This document shows positions 35,108-42,146 of a stretch of 64,000 nt of DNA, in pieces. The notes below the pieces were generated by a model. That model worked only from the letters and a program-made list of their open reading frames with translations, did no database searches and had not been told where the DNA came from. Position 1 is the first letter of the stretch. The number at the start of each line of letters is the position of its first letter. A program made the translations under genes and the position numbers. The stretch covers positions 248,001-312,000 of the forward strand of contig NZ_JAMTCO010000007.1 in assembly GCF_024171925.1 (NCBI RefSeq), given 5' to 3'. This DNA comes from Actinokineospora diospyrosa. Lineage in GTDB: Bacteria; Actinomycetota; Actinomycetes; Mycobacteriales; Pseudonocardiaceae.

Positions 35108-36230
35108 GAGTTGCCGAGAGGTCCTGTTCGTCACCGGCACCAGGGCCGACTTCAGCAAACTCCGCGACATCATGCTGGCCGTCCAGTCCAGCGACCACCT
35201 CGAAGCCCGCGTCGTGGTCACCGGCATGCACCTGCTCCGCCGCTACGGCTACACCGTCCACGAGGTCGAACGGGTGGGCCTGCGCCGGTTGCACCTGATC
35301 CCCAACCAGGTCGACGGCGAGCCCATGGCCCTGGTCCTCGCCAACACGGTCCAGGCGCTCACCAGGTTGGTGCACGAGGAACGGCCGGACGCAATCGTGG
35401 TCCAGGGGGATCGCGTTGAGGCTCTGGCTGCCGCGCTGGTGGGGTCGCTGCACAACGTCCGGGTGATCCACATTGAGGGCGGGGAAGTCTCGGGCGCGAT
35501 TGACGACTCCGTGCGGCATTCGATTTCCAAGCACGCACACGTGCATTTGGTGGCAAACGCTACTGCTCGGGCGCGGTTGCTGCAGTTGGGCGAGGAAGAG
35601 GATCGCGTCTTCGTGGTGGGCAGCCCGGAGATTGATATTTTGACGTCGCCGGACTTGCCTTCGATCGCGGAGGTGCGGGAGCGGTACGAGATCGGGTTCG
35701 AGCGGTACGGGGTGCTGGTGGTGCATCCGGTCACGACTGAGCCCGGTCTGAACTCGATGAACGCGGCCGCGGTTGTTGACGCGGTACTTGCTGGTGGTGG
35801 GAACTGGGTCATCATCGATCCGAACAACGATGCCGGGTGCGACGACATTCGCAAGGAATTGGATCGACTTACGGGAGAGCGGTTCACCCGGCTGCCGTCG
35901 ATGCGATTCGAGCATTTCGTGACGTTGATGCGGAATGCGGATGTGATGGTGGGGAACTCGTCGTCGGGGGTGCGGGAAGCGCCTGTGGTGGGGACGCGGG
36001 TGGTGAATGTGGGAACGCGGCAGCGGGGGCGGACGAATGCTGAGGGTGTGTTGAACGTGGCGCCGGACCCGGGGGAGATCCGGGAGGCGGTGGCAGAGGT
36101 GTGCCGGTTGCCGCGGTTGCCCGCGTTCCACGGGTTCGGGGAGCCAGGGGCGCGTCGGCGGATTATCAAGTTGTTCGAAGGCACGGCGTTGTGGCGGCCG
36201 TCGTTGTATAAGCAGTTCGTGGATCGGTGA
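35100..36230 (+). CDS. neuC: UDP-GlcNAc 2-epimerase, hydrolysing type (NeuC/LegG-like)
   Basis: The 376-residue protein is a GT-B-fold sugar epimerase of the NeuC type: FVTGTRADFSKLRDIM at the N-terminus (RADFxKL), VVQGDRVEALAAALVG, and the active-site region IHIEGGEVSGAIDDSVRHSI, with a C-terminal NSSSGVREAPVVGT motif that binds the UDP moiety. It makes ManNAc (or its diacetamido analogue) for NeuB. It starts at ATG 35100, inside the last codons of neuB. Codon use changes about one third of the way through: C-ending codons give way to G-ending ones (GTG, GGG, CGG), and the G-rich bias continues into the following gap. Confidence 0.9.
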   Translation: MSESCREVLFVTGTRADFSKLRDIMLAVQSSDHLEARVVVTGMHLLRRYGYTVHEVERVGLRRLHLIPNQVDGEPMALVLANTVQALTRLVHEERPDAIVVQGDRVEALAAALVGSLHNVRVIHIEGGEVSGAIDDSVRHSISKHAHVHLVANATARARLLQLGEEEDRVFVVGSPEIDILTSPDLPSIAEVRERYEIGFERYGVLVVHPVTTEPGLNSMNAAAVVDAVLAGGGNWVIIDPNNDAGCDDIRKELDRLTGERFTRLPSMRFEHFVTLMRNADVMVGNSSSGVREAPVVGTRVVNVGTRQRGRTNAEGVLNVAPDPGEIREAVAEVCRLPRLPAFHGFGEPGARRRIIKLFEGTALWRPSLYKQFVDR

Positions 36231-36243
36231 GGCTTGGTGGTGG

Positions 36244-36354
36244 TGGTTGTCCACAACCAGCGCGCTTGTCCACAGGTCCTGTTCGCCGCTCCCGGTTTGT
36301 TGGTGCCTCTCGGTAGGCTGTATATCGGGGGCTCTTGCTTCAGTTGATCTTGGG
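36244..36354 (+). repeat. Paired DnaA-box unit 1
   Basis: Perfect DnaA boxes TTGTCCACA are at 36247-36255 and 36266-36274 (19 bp apart). The sequence TAGGCTGTATAT begins at 36314, 48 bp after the start of the second box, followed by GGGGGCTCTTG. Confidence 0.92.
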
Positions 36355-36395
36355 TGTGGGGGTGGTTGGGCCGCTTGTTGCCGTGGCGAGTTGCT

Positions 36396-36507
36396 TGGTT
36401 GTCCACAATGGCTGCGGTTGTCCACAGGTCCCGTTCGCTGCTGCCGGTTTGTCGGTGCGCGTCGGTAGGCTGTGTATTTGGGGGCTTTCGATCAGGTTGA
36501 TCTTGGC
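36396..36507 (+). repeat. Paired DnaA-box unit 2
   Basis: TTGTCCACA boxes are at 36399-36407 and 36418-36426, again 19 bp apart. TAGGCTGTGTAT begins at 36466, again 48 bp after the start of the second box, followed by GGGGGCTTTCG and TTGATCTTGG. Confidence 0.92.
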
Positions 36508-36642
36508 GTAGGCCGGGGTTGGGGGTGCGGGGCAAGGGATTGGGGTCGGCCTCGTCGCCTGGCGGCGAGCTCGGCGACCCGGGATCGGACGCCTCGTTGC
36601 CTGGCGGCAACATCGGGCCCGATCCGCGACAATGCGTAAAAG

Positions 36643-36785
36643 CTCGATGCGGTGGACCTGTTTTGTGCGGGGCCCCTACGACACCCGTGGCAGGACCGCA
36701 AAGCAGGGGCCGAAAAGCATGGCCCTGTCCGCTACCGACGCTACGGCTGCCGCTCCCCCACACAAAACAGGTCCACCCCATCGAG
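36643..36785. repeat. 143-bp element with 30-bp terminal inverted repeats
   Basis: The arms 36643-36672 and 36756-36785 match inversely at 28 of 30 positions (core GGTGGACCTGTTTTGTG). The 83-bp centre contains a smaller inverted repeat (CAGGGGCC...GGCCCTG). No target duplication and no coding sequence are visible. It could be a MITE-like element or a structured RNA. Confidence 0.8.
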
Positions 36786-37340
36786 CATTTGGCACCAGCG
36801 AGTCCGACTGTCCAGGCGCTGAGTAGGTGGGCTGACGAGTGCGGGCTGGGTTGGCACCGGCCGTTCCGAGTGTCCAGGGGCTGGGTTGGTGGGTTGGGGC
36901 GGACCTGACGGGGGGCGGGTTGGCACCGCAGGGTCCGAGTGTTCGGGGGCTGGCCGGGTGGGTTGGCGGGTGGTTGTCCACAACGGGTTCTGTTGTCCAC
37001 AGGCCGTGGTCGCTGCCCCGGTTCTGTCGGGATCTCTCAATAGGCTGTGTATTGGGGGCTCTTGCGCCAGATGATCTTGCGTGGGGTGGGGTGGAGCCAG
37101 CGGGTTGCGGGTGTCAGTGGCTGAGTTGGTGGGTTGGGGCGGACCTGACGGCAGCTGGGTTGGCACCGGCGGGTCCGAGTGTCCAGGGGCTGGGTTGGTG
37201 GGCTGGAGCGGACCTGGCGGGGGCGGGCCGACGCAGGCTGGGGCGGTACCGGTGCGTTGGAGGGCCGCTGGCTGGCCAGGTGGGTGGGGGCGGACCCGGC
37301 CGAGGATGGGGACTGGCGAGTCCGAGTGTTCAGTGGTCGG
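36786..37340. repeat. Degenerate tandem repeat around unit 3
   Basis: Related units containing GGTTGGCACCGGCGGGTCC, GAGTGTCCAGGGGCTGG and TTGGGGCGGACCTGACGG occur at about 36786, 36848, 36919, 37159 and 37312, with ~70-bp spacing where adjacent. DnaA-box unit 3 interrupts the array. Confidence 0.78.
36971..37080 (+). repeat. Paired DnaA-box unit 3
   Basis: TTGTCCACA boxes are at 36974-36982 and 36993-37001, 19 bp apart. TAGGCTGTGTAT begins at 37041, 48 bp after the second box start, then GGGGGCTCTTG and GATCTTGCG. Confidence 0.92.
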
Positions 37341-37400
37341 CGGGCCAGTCACGTATGAGTGGGCAGCTAGTGACCGCCCGGCGATAGGCAAGTGAGAAGG

Positions 37401-37793
37401 CTATTCCGCGCCCTGTTCGAGGCGGGTTAGGCGTTCTTCGTAGCGGGCGACAAGGCTGAGGCGGGTGCGGATTCGGGCGTGTTCCTCCCGGATCTCCTCC
37501 ACCAACCCAGCCACTGCGTTGTCGCTGCCCACAGGAACCGCTGGCCGCACGTGTTCCACCTCAGCCAACCGGGGTTCGATGGCGGCCGTTTGGGCGGCTA
37601 TGCGGCGGTGTTCGCTGTTGAGCCAGTTCACCGCGTCCGTCAGTTCCGTCAGCTGGCGCGAGAGTTCGTCCAGTTTCGGGGTCAGTTCCGTGCGGAGTTG
37701 TTCGATCTCGCGGCTCGCTTCGGTGCCGACCGCGGTGGCTTCGGTTCGGGCTACGGCGTAGACGCGGCGCCAGAGGGGGGCGAGGGGGTTCAT
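37401..37793 (-). CDS. Small coiled-coil protein coupled to the GT29-like gene
   Basis: The 130-residue protein starts MNPLAPLWRRVYAVART and is mostly predicted helix with heptad-like spacing: EIEQLRTELTPKLDELSRQLTEL, then SEHRRIAAQTAAIEPRLAEVE, and a C-terminal LVEEIREEHARIRTRLSLVARYEERLTRLEQ. No membrane segment or signal peptide is seen. The ATG at 37793 overlaps the stop of the GT29-like gene as ATGA, so the two are co-translated. Similar small coiled-coil proteins accompany glycosyltransferases as scaffold or length-control partners in other systems; here this is inference. Confidence 0.78.
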   Translation of the reverse strand: MNPLAPLWRRVYAVARTEATAVGTEASREIEQLRTELTPKLDELSRQLTELTDAVNWLNSEHRRIAAQTAAIEPRLAEVEHVRPAVPVGSDNAVAGLVEEIREEHARIRTRLSLVARYEERLTRLEQGAE

Positions 37794-38446
37794 GGGAGGA
37801 GTTCGATTCTGCCCGTTGTCGACCAGTGGTGCAGGAGGGTGGCTTCCGCTCGGAGCCGGTGTTCCGGGGTGACCGCCACGGGGGCGCCCCAGGCGTGCGG
37901 GAAGGTGGTTTGGTCGGGGGAGTCGATGATCGAGGTCCCGGTCAGCAGGACGCTCGCGTCGGGGAACAGCTCGGTCACCAGGTACGTCGTGAGGGTGCCG
38001 GTGGTCGGCCAGGTGGGGGCGGTGGAGTCCAGGCCGAGCAGGGCGTTGAGCGGGACGGTGAACTCGCGGTTCGGGATGGGGACGAAACCGAGGTCGGCTG
38101 GCCACCAGTCCGGGATGGTCTCCGGTTCCCAGTGCAGCCGCCCGGGTTCGACGAGCAGGTACAACCGCGAGGTGTAGTCGGCGAAGGTGTGCGGGCTGGC
38201 GATCACGCCCCGGTGCAGGACGACCACGTCGGTCCTGGTGCCGAGGGCGGTGGGGTCGACGGTGAAGCTGGTCATGCGGATGACCAGGTCGCAGGCGTCG
38301 ATCGCGGCCGCGCGGGCGGGGTCGGCGGGGAGGGGGGCGTTGCCGACCACGGCGACCGTGCGCGGCGGTACCCGGCGCGCATAGGCACCGAGCAGGTCGG
38401 CCAGCGCTGAAGTGGCAGTCACCGGCTCGTTGAGCAGAATGGTCAT
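37790..38446 (-). CDS. GT29 (sialyltransferase)-like glycosyltransferase
   Basis: The 218-residue protein carries counterparts of the sialylmotifs of family GT29. The L-type motif is VAVVGNAPLPADPARAAAID and CDLVIRMTSF (about 31-60). The S-type motif is PTTGTLTTYLVTELFPDASV with LLTGTS (about 147-172). A VS-like HxxxxE motif, HRLRAE, is at 196-201. GT29 enzymes transfer sialic acid from CMP-sialic acid. The gene lies between neuB-neuC and neuA, which supports this role. There is no signal peptide or membrane anchor, so it would act on a cytosolic or inner-face acceptor. Bacterial GT29-like proteins are short and diverse, so the assignment is likely but not certain. ATG 38446 is used; neuA is divergent, 83 bp away. 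Confidence 0.75.
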   Translation of the reverse strand: MTILLNEPVTATSALADLLGAYARRVPPRTVAVVGNAPLPADPARAAAIDACDLVIRMTSFTVDPTALGTRTDVVVLHRGVIASPHTFADYTSRLYLLVEPGRLHWEPETIPDWWPADLGFVPIPNREFTVPLNALLGLDSTAPTWPTTGTLTTYLVTELFPDASVLLTGTSIIDSPDQTTFPHAWGAPVAVTPEHRLRAEATLLHHWSTTGRIELLP

Positions 38447-38529
38447 GTGTGGGGGTGGGGGGTCGAGGTGTACTAGGCGATCAAGCCTAAGGTCTTGGGC
38501 TGTTCAGCGCAGCGCGAGAGGAACGTAGT

Positions 38530-39186
38530 GTGACCGATGTGGTGGCGGTGGTTACCGCCCGCAGTGGATCCGTGGGGTTCCCGGGCAAGAACCTTGCCCT
38601 CTTCCGGGGTAGGCCGCTGGTCGCGCACGCCGTGCTGACGGCACTGGAGACACCGCGGGTCGACCGGGTGGTGGTCACGACCGACGACACCGCCATCGCG
38701 AAGGCGAGTGCGGGCGCGGAGATCGTCTACCGGCCACCGGCACTGTCCAGGCCCGACAGCCGATCCGTGGACGCGGTCCTGCACGCGGTGGACGAACTGG
38801 GGATCGAGGACGCCCTCCTGGTCCTGCTCCAACCGACGTCGCCGTTGCGCACGGCCGGTGATGTCGCCGAGTGCCTGCGGCTGCACGGCGACCGGACAAC
38901 CGGGTCCGTGGTCCAGATGTCGGCGGGGGAGGAGCACCACCCGTGGAAGGCGTGCGTGCTCGACGACGGCCGCCTCCGGCCCGCGCACGACTGGGCGGAT
39001 CTTGAGGCACCGCGCCAAAACCTGCCCCAGGTGCTGCGCCCCACCGGCGGCGTCTACGTCGTTGGTCTACGCGATCTCCGCGCGCACCGCCGGTTCTTCG
39101 TCCCCGAGGTCCTGGCCCAAGTCGTCCCGGCCGCGCGGGCGATCGACATCGACAGCCCCGCGGATCTCGCGCGCGCCCACCAGTAA
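38530..39186 (+). CDS. neuA: CMP-nonulosonic acid synthetase (NeuA family)
   Basis: The 218-residue nucleotidyltransferase activates a nonulosonic acid with CTP. It has VVTARSGSVGFPGKNLALF, the RxGSxxxPxKN nucleotide-binding motif, VVVTTDDTAIAK, the motif LLQPTSPLRTAGDV, and RQNLPQVLRPTGGVYV in the sugar-binding half, as in NeuA/PseF/LegF. It completes the neuB-neuC-neuA set: 2-epimerase, synthase, CMP activation. It starts at GTG 38530, in the 83-bp divergent region with the GT29-like gene, so one promoter region may drive both. A strong bidirectional terminator separates it from bpa. Confidence 0.93.
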   Translation: MTDVVAVVTARSGSVGFPGKNLALFRGRPLVAHAVLTALETPRVDRVVVTTDDTAIAKASAGAEIVYRPPALSRPDSRSVDAVLHAVDELGIEDALLVLLQPTSPLRTAGDVAECLRLHGDRTTGSVVQMSAGEEHHPWKACVLDDGRLRPAHDWADLEAPRQNLPQVLRPTGGVYVVGLRDLRAHRRFFVPEVLAQVVPAARAIDIDSPADLARAHQ

Positions 39187-39198
39187 GACAAGCGCCAA

Positions 39199-39240
39199 CG
39201 CGAAAAGGCCGACACCGCAACGGGTATCGGCCTTTTCGCG
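39199..39240. terminator. Bidirectional terminator between neuA and bpa
   Basis: A perfect 14-bp stem (CGCGAAAAGGCCGA and complement) with a 14-nt loop. It supplies T-rich or A-rich flanks in both directions. Confidence 0.92.
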
Positions 39241-39246
39241 AAAGCG

Positions 39247-39780
39247 CTACAGGTATTGCCCGGTCCCGCCGGGGCGCAGGTGCGGTCCCTCTTCGACCTT
39301 GGCGCCCGGCGGCAGCCCGCGCCGCATCTGCTCCAGCTGCACCCTGGCCGCCATCTGCTGGGCGAAGAGCGCGGTCTGGATGCCGTGGAACAGGCCCTCC
39401 AGCCAGCCGACCAGCTGCGCCTGCGCGATCCGCAGCTCGGCGTCGGACGGGGTGCTCTCCTCGGTGAACGGCAGCGAGAGCCGCTCCAGCTCGTCGCGCA
39501 GCTCCGGGGCGAGACCGTCCTCGAGCTCGGCGATCGAGCGCTTGTGGATCTCCCGCAGCCGGTTGCGGCTGGCCTCGTCCAGCGGCGCCGCGCGGACCTC
39601 CTCCAGCAGCTGCTTGATCATCGTGCCGATCCGCATGACCTTGGCCGGTTGTTCGACCATGTCGCCGACCGACTCCGCGTCGAGGCTGTCCGGGATCTTC
39701 GCGCTGCCGAGCGGGGAACCGTCGGGGCCGACCACCACCACGTGGTGCGCCTCGTCCGAGCCGGGGGAGGGTTGAGTCAC
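39247..39780 (-). CDS. bpa: Bacterial proteasome activator Bpa
   Basis: The 177-residue protein matches Rv3780 (Bpa/PafE), an ATP-independent activator that docks on the 20S proteasome. It has a helical core (RIGTMIKQLLEEVRAAPLDE, RIAQAQLVGWLEGLFHGIQT, FAQQMAARVQLEQM) that forms the dodecameric ring. The C-terminus GQYL is the docking motif. GTG 39780 is the start; the long frame to 40983 upstream is a shadow of the next gene. In M. tuberculosis bpa is directly beside the galactan ATPase gene Rv3781; here the neu cassette lies between them. Confidence 0.95.
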   Translation of the reverse strand: MTQPSPGSDEAHHVVVVGPDGSPLGSAKIPDSLDAESVGDMVEQPAKVMRIGTMIKQLLEEVRAAPLDEASRNRLREIHKRSIAELEDGLAPELRDELERLSLPFTEESTPSDAELRIAQAQLVGWLEGLFHGIQTALFAQQMAARVQLEQMRRGLPPGAKVEEGPHLRPGGTGQYL

Positions 39781-39840
39781 GCCGTCGAGGGTAGTGCCCC
39801 ACGCGGCACGGGGCTGGCGGACTCTCGTACGGTGTGGCTC

Positions 39841-41043
39841 ATGGCCTTCGACGTCGCTCGTATACGTGGGCTGTTCCCCGCGTTGGGTGACGGCTGGGTG
39901 CACCTCGACGCCCCCGCGGGCATGCAGGTACCCGAGCAGGTGGCGACAGCCGTGTCGACGGCGCTGCGGGCACCGGTCTCCGGTCCGGGCGGGGTGTTCC
40001 CGGCGTCGCAACGGGCCGAGGCGATCGTCGACGCGGCCCGCCGCGCGGTGGCGGACCTGGTCAACTGCGACCCGGCGGGCGTCGTGCTCGGGCCCAACAC
40101 CGCGGTGCTGCTCGCCAGGCTCGCCGAGGCGCTCGGCGACGGGTGGCTGATCGGCGACGAGGTCGTGCTCTCCCGCTTGGACCACCAGGCCAACACCGCG
40201 CCGTGGCTGCGGGTCGCGCAGCGCGCTGGCGCGACCGTGCGCTGGGCCGAGATCGACATCGAGACCTGCGAGCTGCCCGCGTGGCAGTACGAGAACCTGG
40301 TGTCGCACCGCACGAAGGTCGTCACCGTCACCTCCGCGTCCGGGGCGGTCGGCACCCGACCGGACCTCGGCAAGATCACCGACTTGGCCCGCGCGCAGGA
40401 CGCCGTCGTCGTCGTGGACGCCTCCGCCTCGGCGCCGTTCGTCCCCATGGACATCCAGGCGCTCGGCGTCGACGTCGTCGCGGTGTCCGCTGGCGCATGG
40501 GGCGGTCCCGCGGTCGCCGCGCTCGCCTTCGCCGACCCCGCGATGCTCGACCGCCTCCCGGCCAGTTCGCTCGACCCGCGCGCGTCCGGCCCGGAGCGGT
40601 TGGAGTTGGGCCAGCACGCCTACCCGTTGCTCGCCGGTCTGGTCGCCTCGGTCGACTACCTCGCCGAACTCGACGACGCCGCGTCCGGCACCCGCCGGGA
40701 GCGGCTCGCCACCTCGCTCAGCTCGGCCAAGTCCTACCAAGCCGGACTGCTGTCCCGGTTGATCGGCGATCTGCGCGGGCTGCGGCACGTGATGGTCATC
40801 GGCGACGCCATGCGCCGCATCCCCGCGCTCGCCTTCACCGTCTCCGACGTCAAGGCCCAGGACGCCGTGGTGCACCTGGCCGAGCGCGGCATCTGCGCTT
40901 TCGCCGACGACACACCCAGTGGCGTGTTCGCGACGCTGGGTGTAGGCGAGGTCGGCGGCGCTGTGCGCGTCGGCCTCGCCCACTACACCAATGCCGTTGA
41001 GGTGGACCAGCTCGTCGAGGCTTTGGCCGAGCTCAGGGGTTAG
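39841..41043 (+). CDS. Cysteine desulfurase-like protein without the PLP lysine
   Basis: The 400-residue protein is a fold-type I aminotransferase-V homologue like Rv3778c. It has VHLDAPAGMQVPEQVATAVS at the N-terminus, VVLGPNTAVLLARLAEAL, SRLDHQANTAPWL, VTVTSASGAVGTRPDL and VVVDASASAPFVPMDIQAL, the PLP-region signatures. At the position where desulfurases have the Schiff-base Lys (SAHKxxGP), it reads SAGAWGGP, with Ala. It therefore may not bind PLP covalently and is unlikely to be an ordinary desulfurase. ATG 39841 is the start, 60 bp from the divergent bpa start. The 3' end overlaps the convergent quinone oxidoreductase gene by 11 bp. Confidence 0.88.
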   Translation: MAFDVARIRGLFPALGDGWVHLDAPAGMQVPEQVATAVSTALRAPVSGPGGVFPASQRAEAIVDAARRAVADLVNCDPAGVVLGPNTAVLLARLAEALGDGWLIGDEVVLSRLDHQANTAPWLRVAQRAGATVRWAEIDIETCELPAWQYENLVSHRTKVVTVTSASGAVGTRPDLGKITDLARAQDAVVVVDASASAPFVPMDIQALGVDVVAVSAGAWGGPAVAALAFADPAMLDRLPASSLDPRASGPERLELGQHAYPLLAGLVASVDYLAELDDAASGTRRERLATSLSSAKSYQAGLLSRLIGDLRGLRHVMVIGDAMRRIPALAFTVSDVKAQDAVVHLAERGICAFADDTPSGVFATLGVGEVGGAVRVGLAHYTNAVEVDQLVEALAELRG

Positions 41044-41992
41044 CTAGTACGACCTTGCCGAAAACGCCGCCCTCGTCGAGCATCTCGTGCGCCCGTGCCG
41101 CTTCGCTGAGCGGGAGGACCGCGTGCGTCACCGCGCGCACCCGACCTTCGGCGAACATCGGCCACACGTTCGCCACGACCTCGGCGACGATCGCGGCCTT
41201 CTCCGCCACCGGGCGCGACCGCAGGCTGGTCGCCGCGATGGTCGCGTTCTTGCGCAGCAGCGCGGACACGTCCAGCTCGGCGGTCGTACCGCCCTGCATG
41301 CCGATCACCACGAGCCGTCCGCCCCGGTTGAGCGCGGCCACGTTGCGCCGCAGGTACTTCGCGCCCATGTTGTCCAGGATGACGTCGGCGACCACTTCGC
41401 GCTCGAACTCGCTGTCGCGGTAGTCCAGCGTGGTGTCGGCGCCCAGTTCGGCGCAACGGTTGAGCCGTTCGGCTGAACCGGCGGTCACCGCGACGGTCGC
41501 GCCGAGTGCCTTGCCGACCTGGATCGCGTGCGTACCAATCCCTCCCGCGCCGCCGTGCACCAGCAGGGTCTCCCCGGCCACCAGCCGTCCGGTCTGGACC
41601 ACGTTGGACCACACCGTGCACGCCACCTCCGGCAGCCCCGCCGCGTCCACAAGGTCCACTCCGGACGGAACGGGGAGCAGCTGCCCCGCGGGCACCGCCA
41701 CCTGCTCGGCGTAACCGCCTCCCGCCAGCAGTGCGCACACCTGGTCACCCACACGCCACTGGCTGACACCCTCGCCCAATTCGATGACGACACCGGAGCA
41801 CTCCAGCCCCGGGATGTCCGTGGTGCCCGGTGGCGGCGCGTACAAGCCTTTGCGCTGCAACAGGTCCGCCCGGTTGACCGCGCTGGCCACCACCCGCAGC
41901 AGCACCTCACCCGGCCCTGGGCGCGGATCCGGCGCGCTCGTCCACCGCAGTACTTCGGGCCCACCGGGTTCGCTGATCGTGATCGCGTGCAT
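41033..41992 (-). CDS. Zinc-independent quinone oxidoreductase (MDR family)
   Basis: The 319-residue protein is an NADPH:quinone reductase of the PIG3/QOR type: a GroES-like N-terminal half (VASAVNRADLLQRKGLYAPPPG, LECSGVVIELGEG), then the NADP fold with VHGGAGGIGTHAIQVGKALG and a conserved RGGRLVVIGMQGG. No structural zinc Cys cluster is seen. It corresponds to Rv3777, and its position beside the Rv3778c-like gene is conserved, convergent here. The ATG 41992 has GGGGATA upstream. A general detoxification or redox role is likely; no link to the cell wall is shown. Confidence 0.93.
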   Translation of the reverse strand: MHAITISEPGGPEVLRWTSAPDPRPGPGEVLLRVVASAVNRADLLQRKGLYAPPPGTTDIPGLECSGVVIELGEGVSQWRVGDQVCALLAGGGYAEQVAVPAGQLLPVPSGVDLVDAAGLPEVACTVWSNVVQTGRLVAGETLLVHGGAGGIGTHAIQVGKALGATVAVTAGSAERLNRCAELGADTTLDYRDSEFEREVVADVILDNMGAKYLRRNVAALNRGGRLVVIGMQGGTTAELDVSALLRKNATIAATSLRSRPVAEKAAIVAEVVANVWPMFAEGRVRAVTHAVLPLSEAARAHEMLDEGGVFGKVVLANP

Positions 41993-42146
41993 ACGACAAC
42001 GGTATCCCCGACGTCCTACGGTCACAGTCCAACATGAACTCTTGACCGGCGGCGATTTGCGAGTAAGAGTCACGCTCGCCGGATTGCGAGGGTCGGGGTC
42101 CCGTCATGAGCCGGCACTTTTCACCCCCACGAAGGGAAGTTTGCCC

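Larger units (their letters stand above)
36231..37400. other. G-rich intergenic region with paired DnaA-box units
   Basis: About 1.17 kb without a supported gene, strongly G-rich on this strand. It holds three ~110-bp units with paired TTGTCCACA boxes, a 143-bp element with 30-bp inverted ends, and a degenerate tandem array of ~70-bp units. Long open frames here are repeat artefacts. Confidence 0.8.

Noticed and set aside
36231-37400. Chromosomal origin of replication (oriC)
   Set aside because: Six DnaA boxes are present, but dnaA, dnaN, rpmH or other origin genes are absent, there is no AT-rich unwinding region, and the boxes are in three repeated units rather than an origin-like array.
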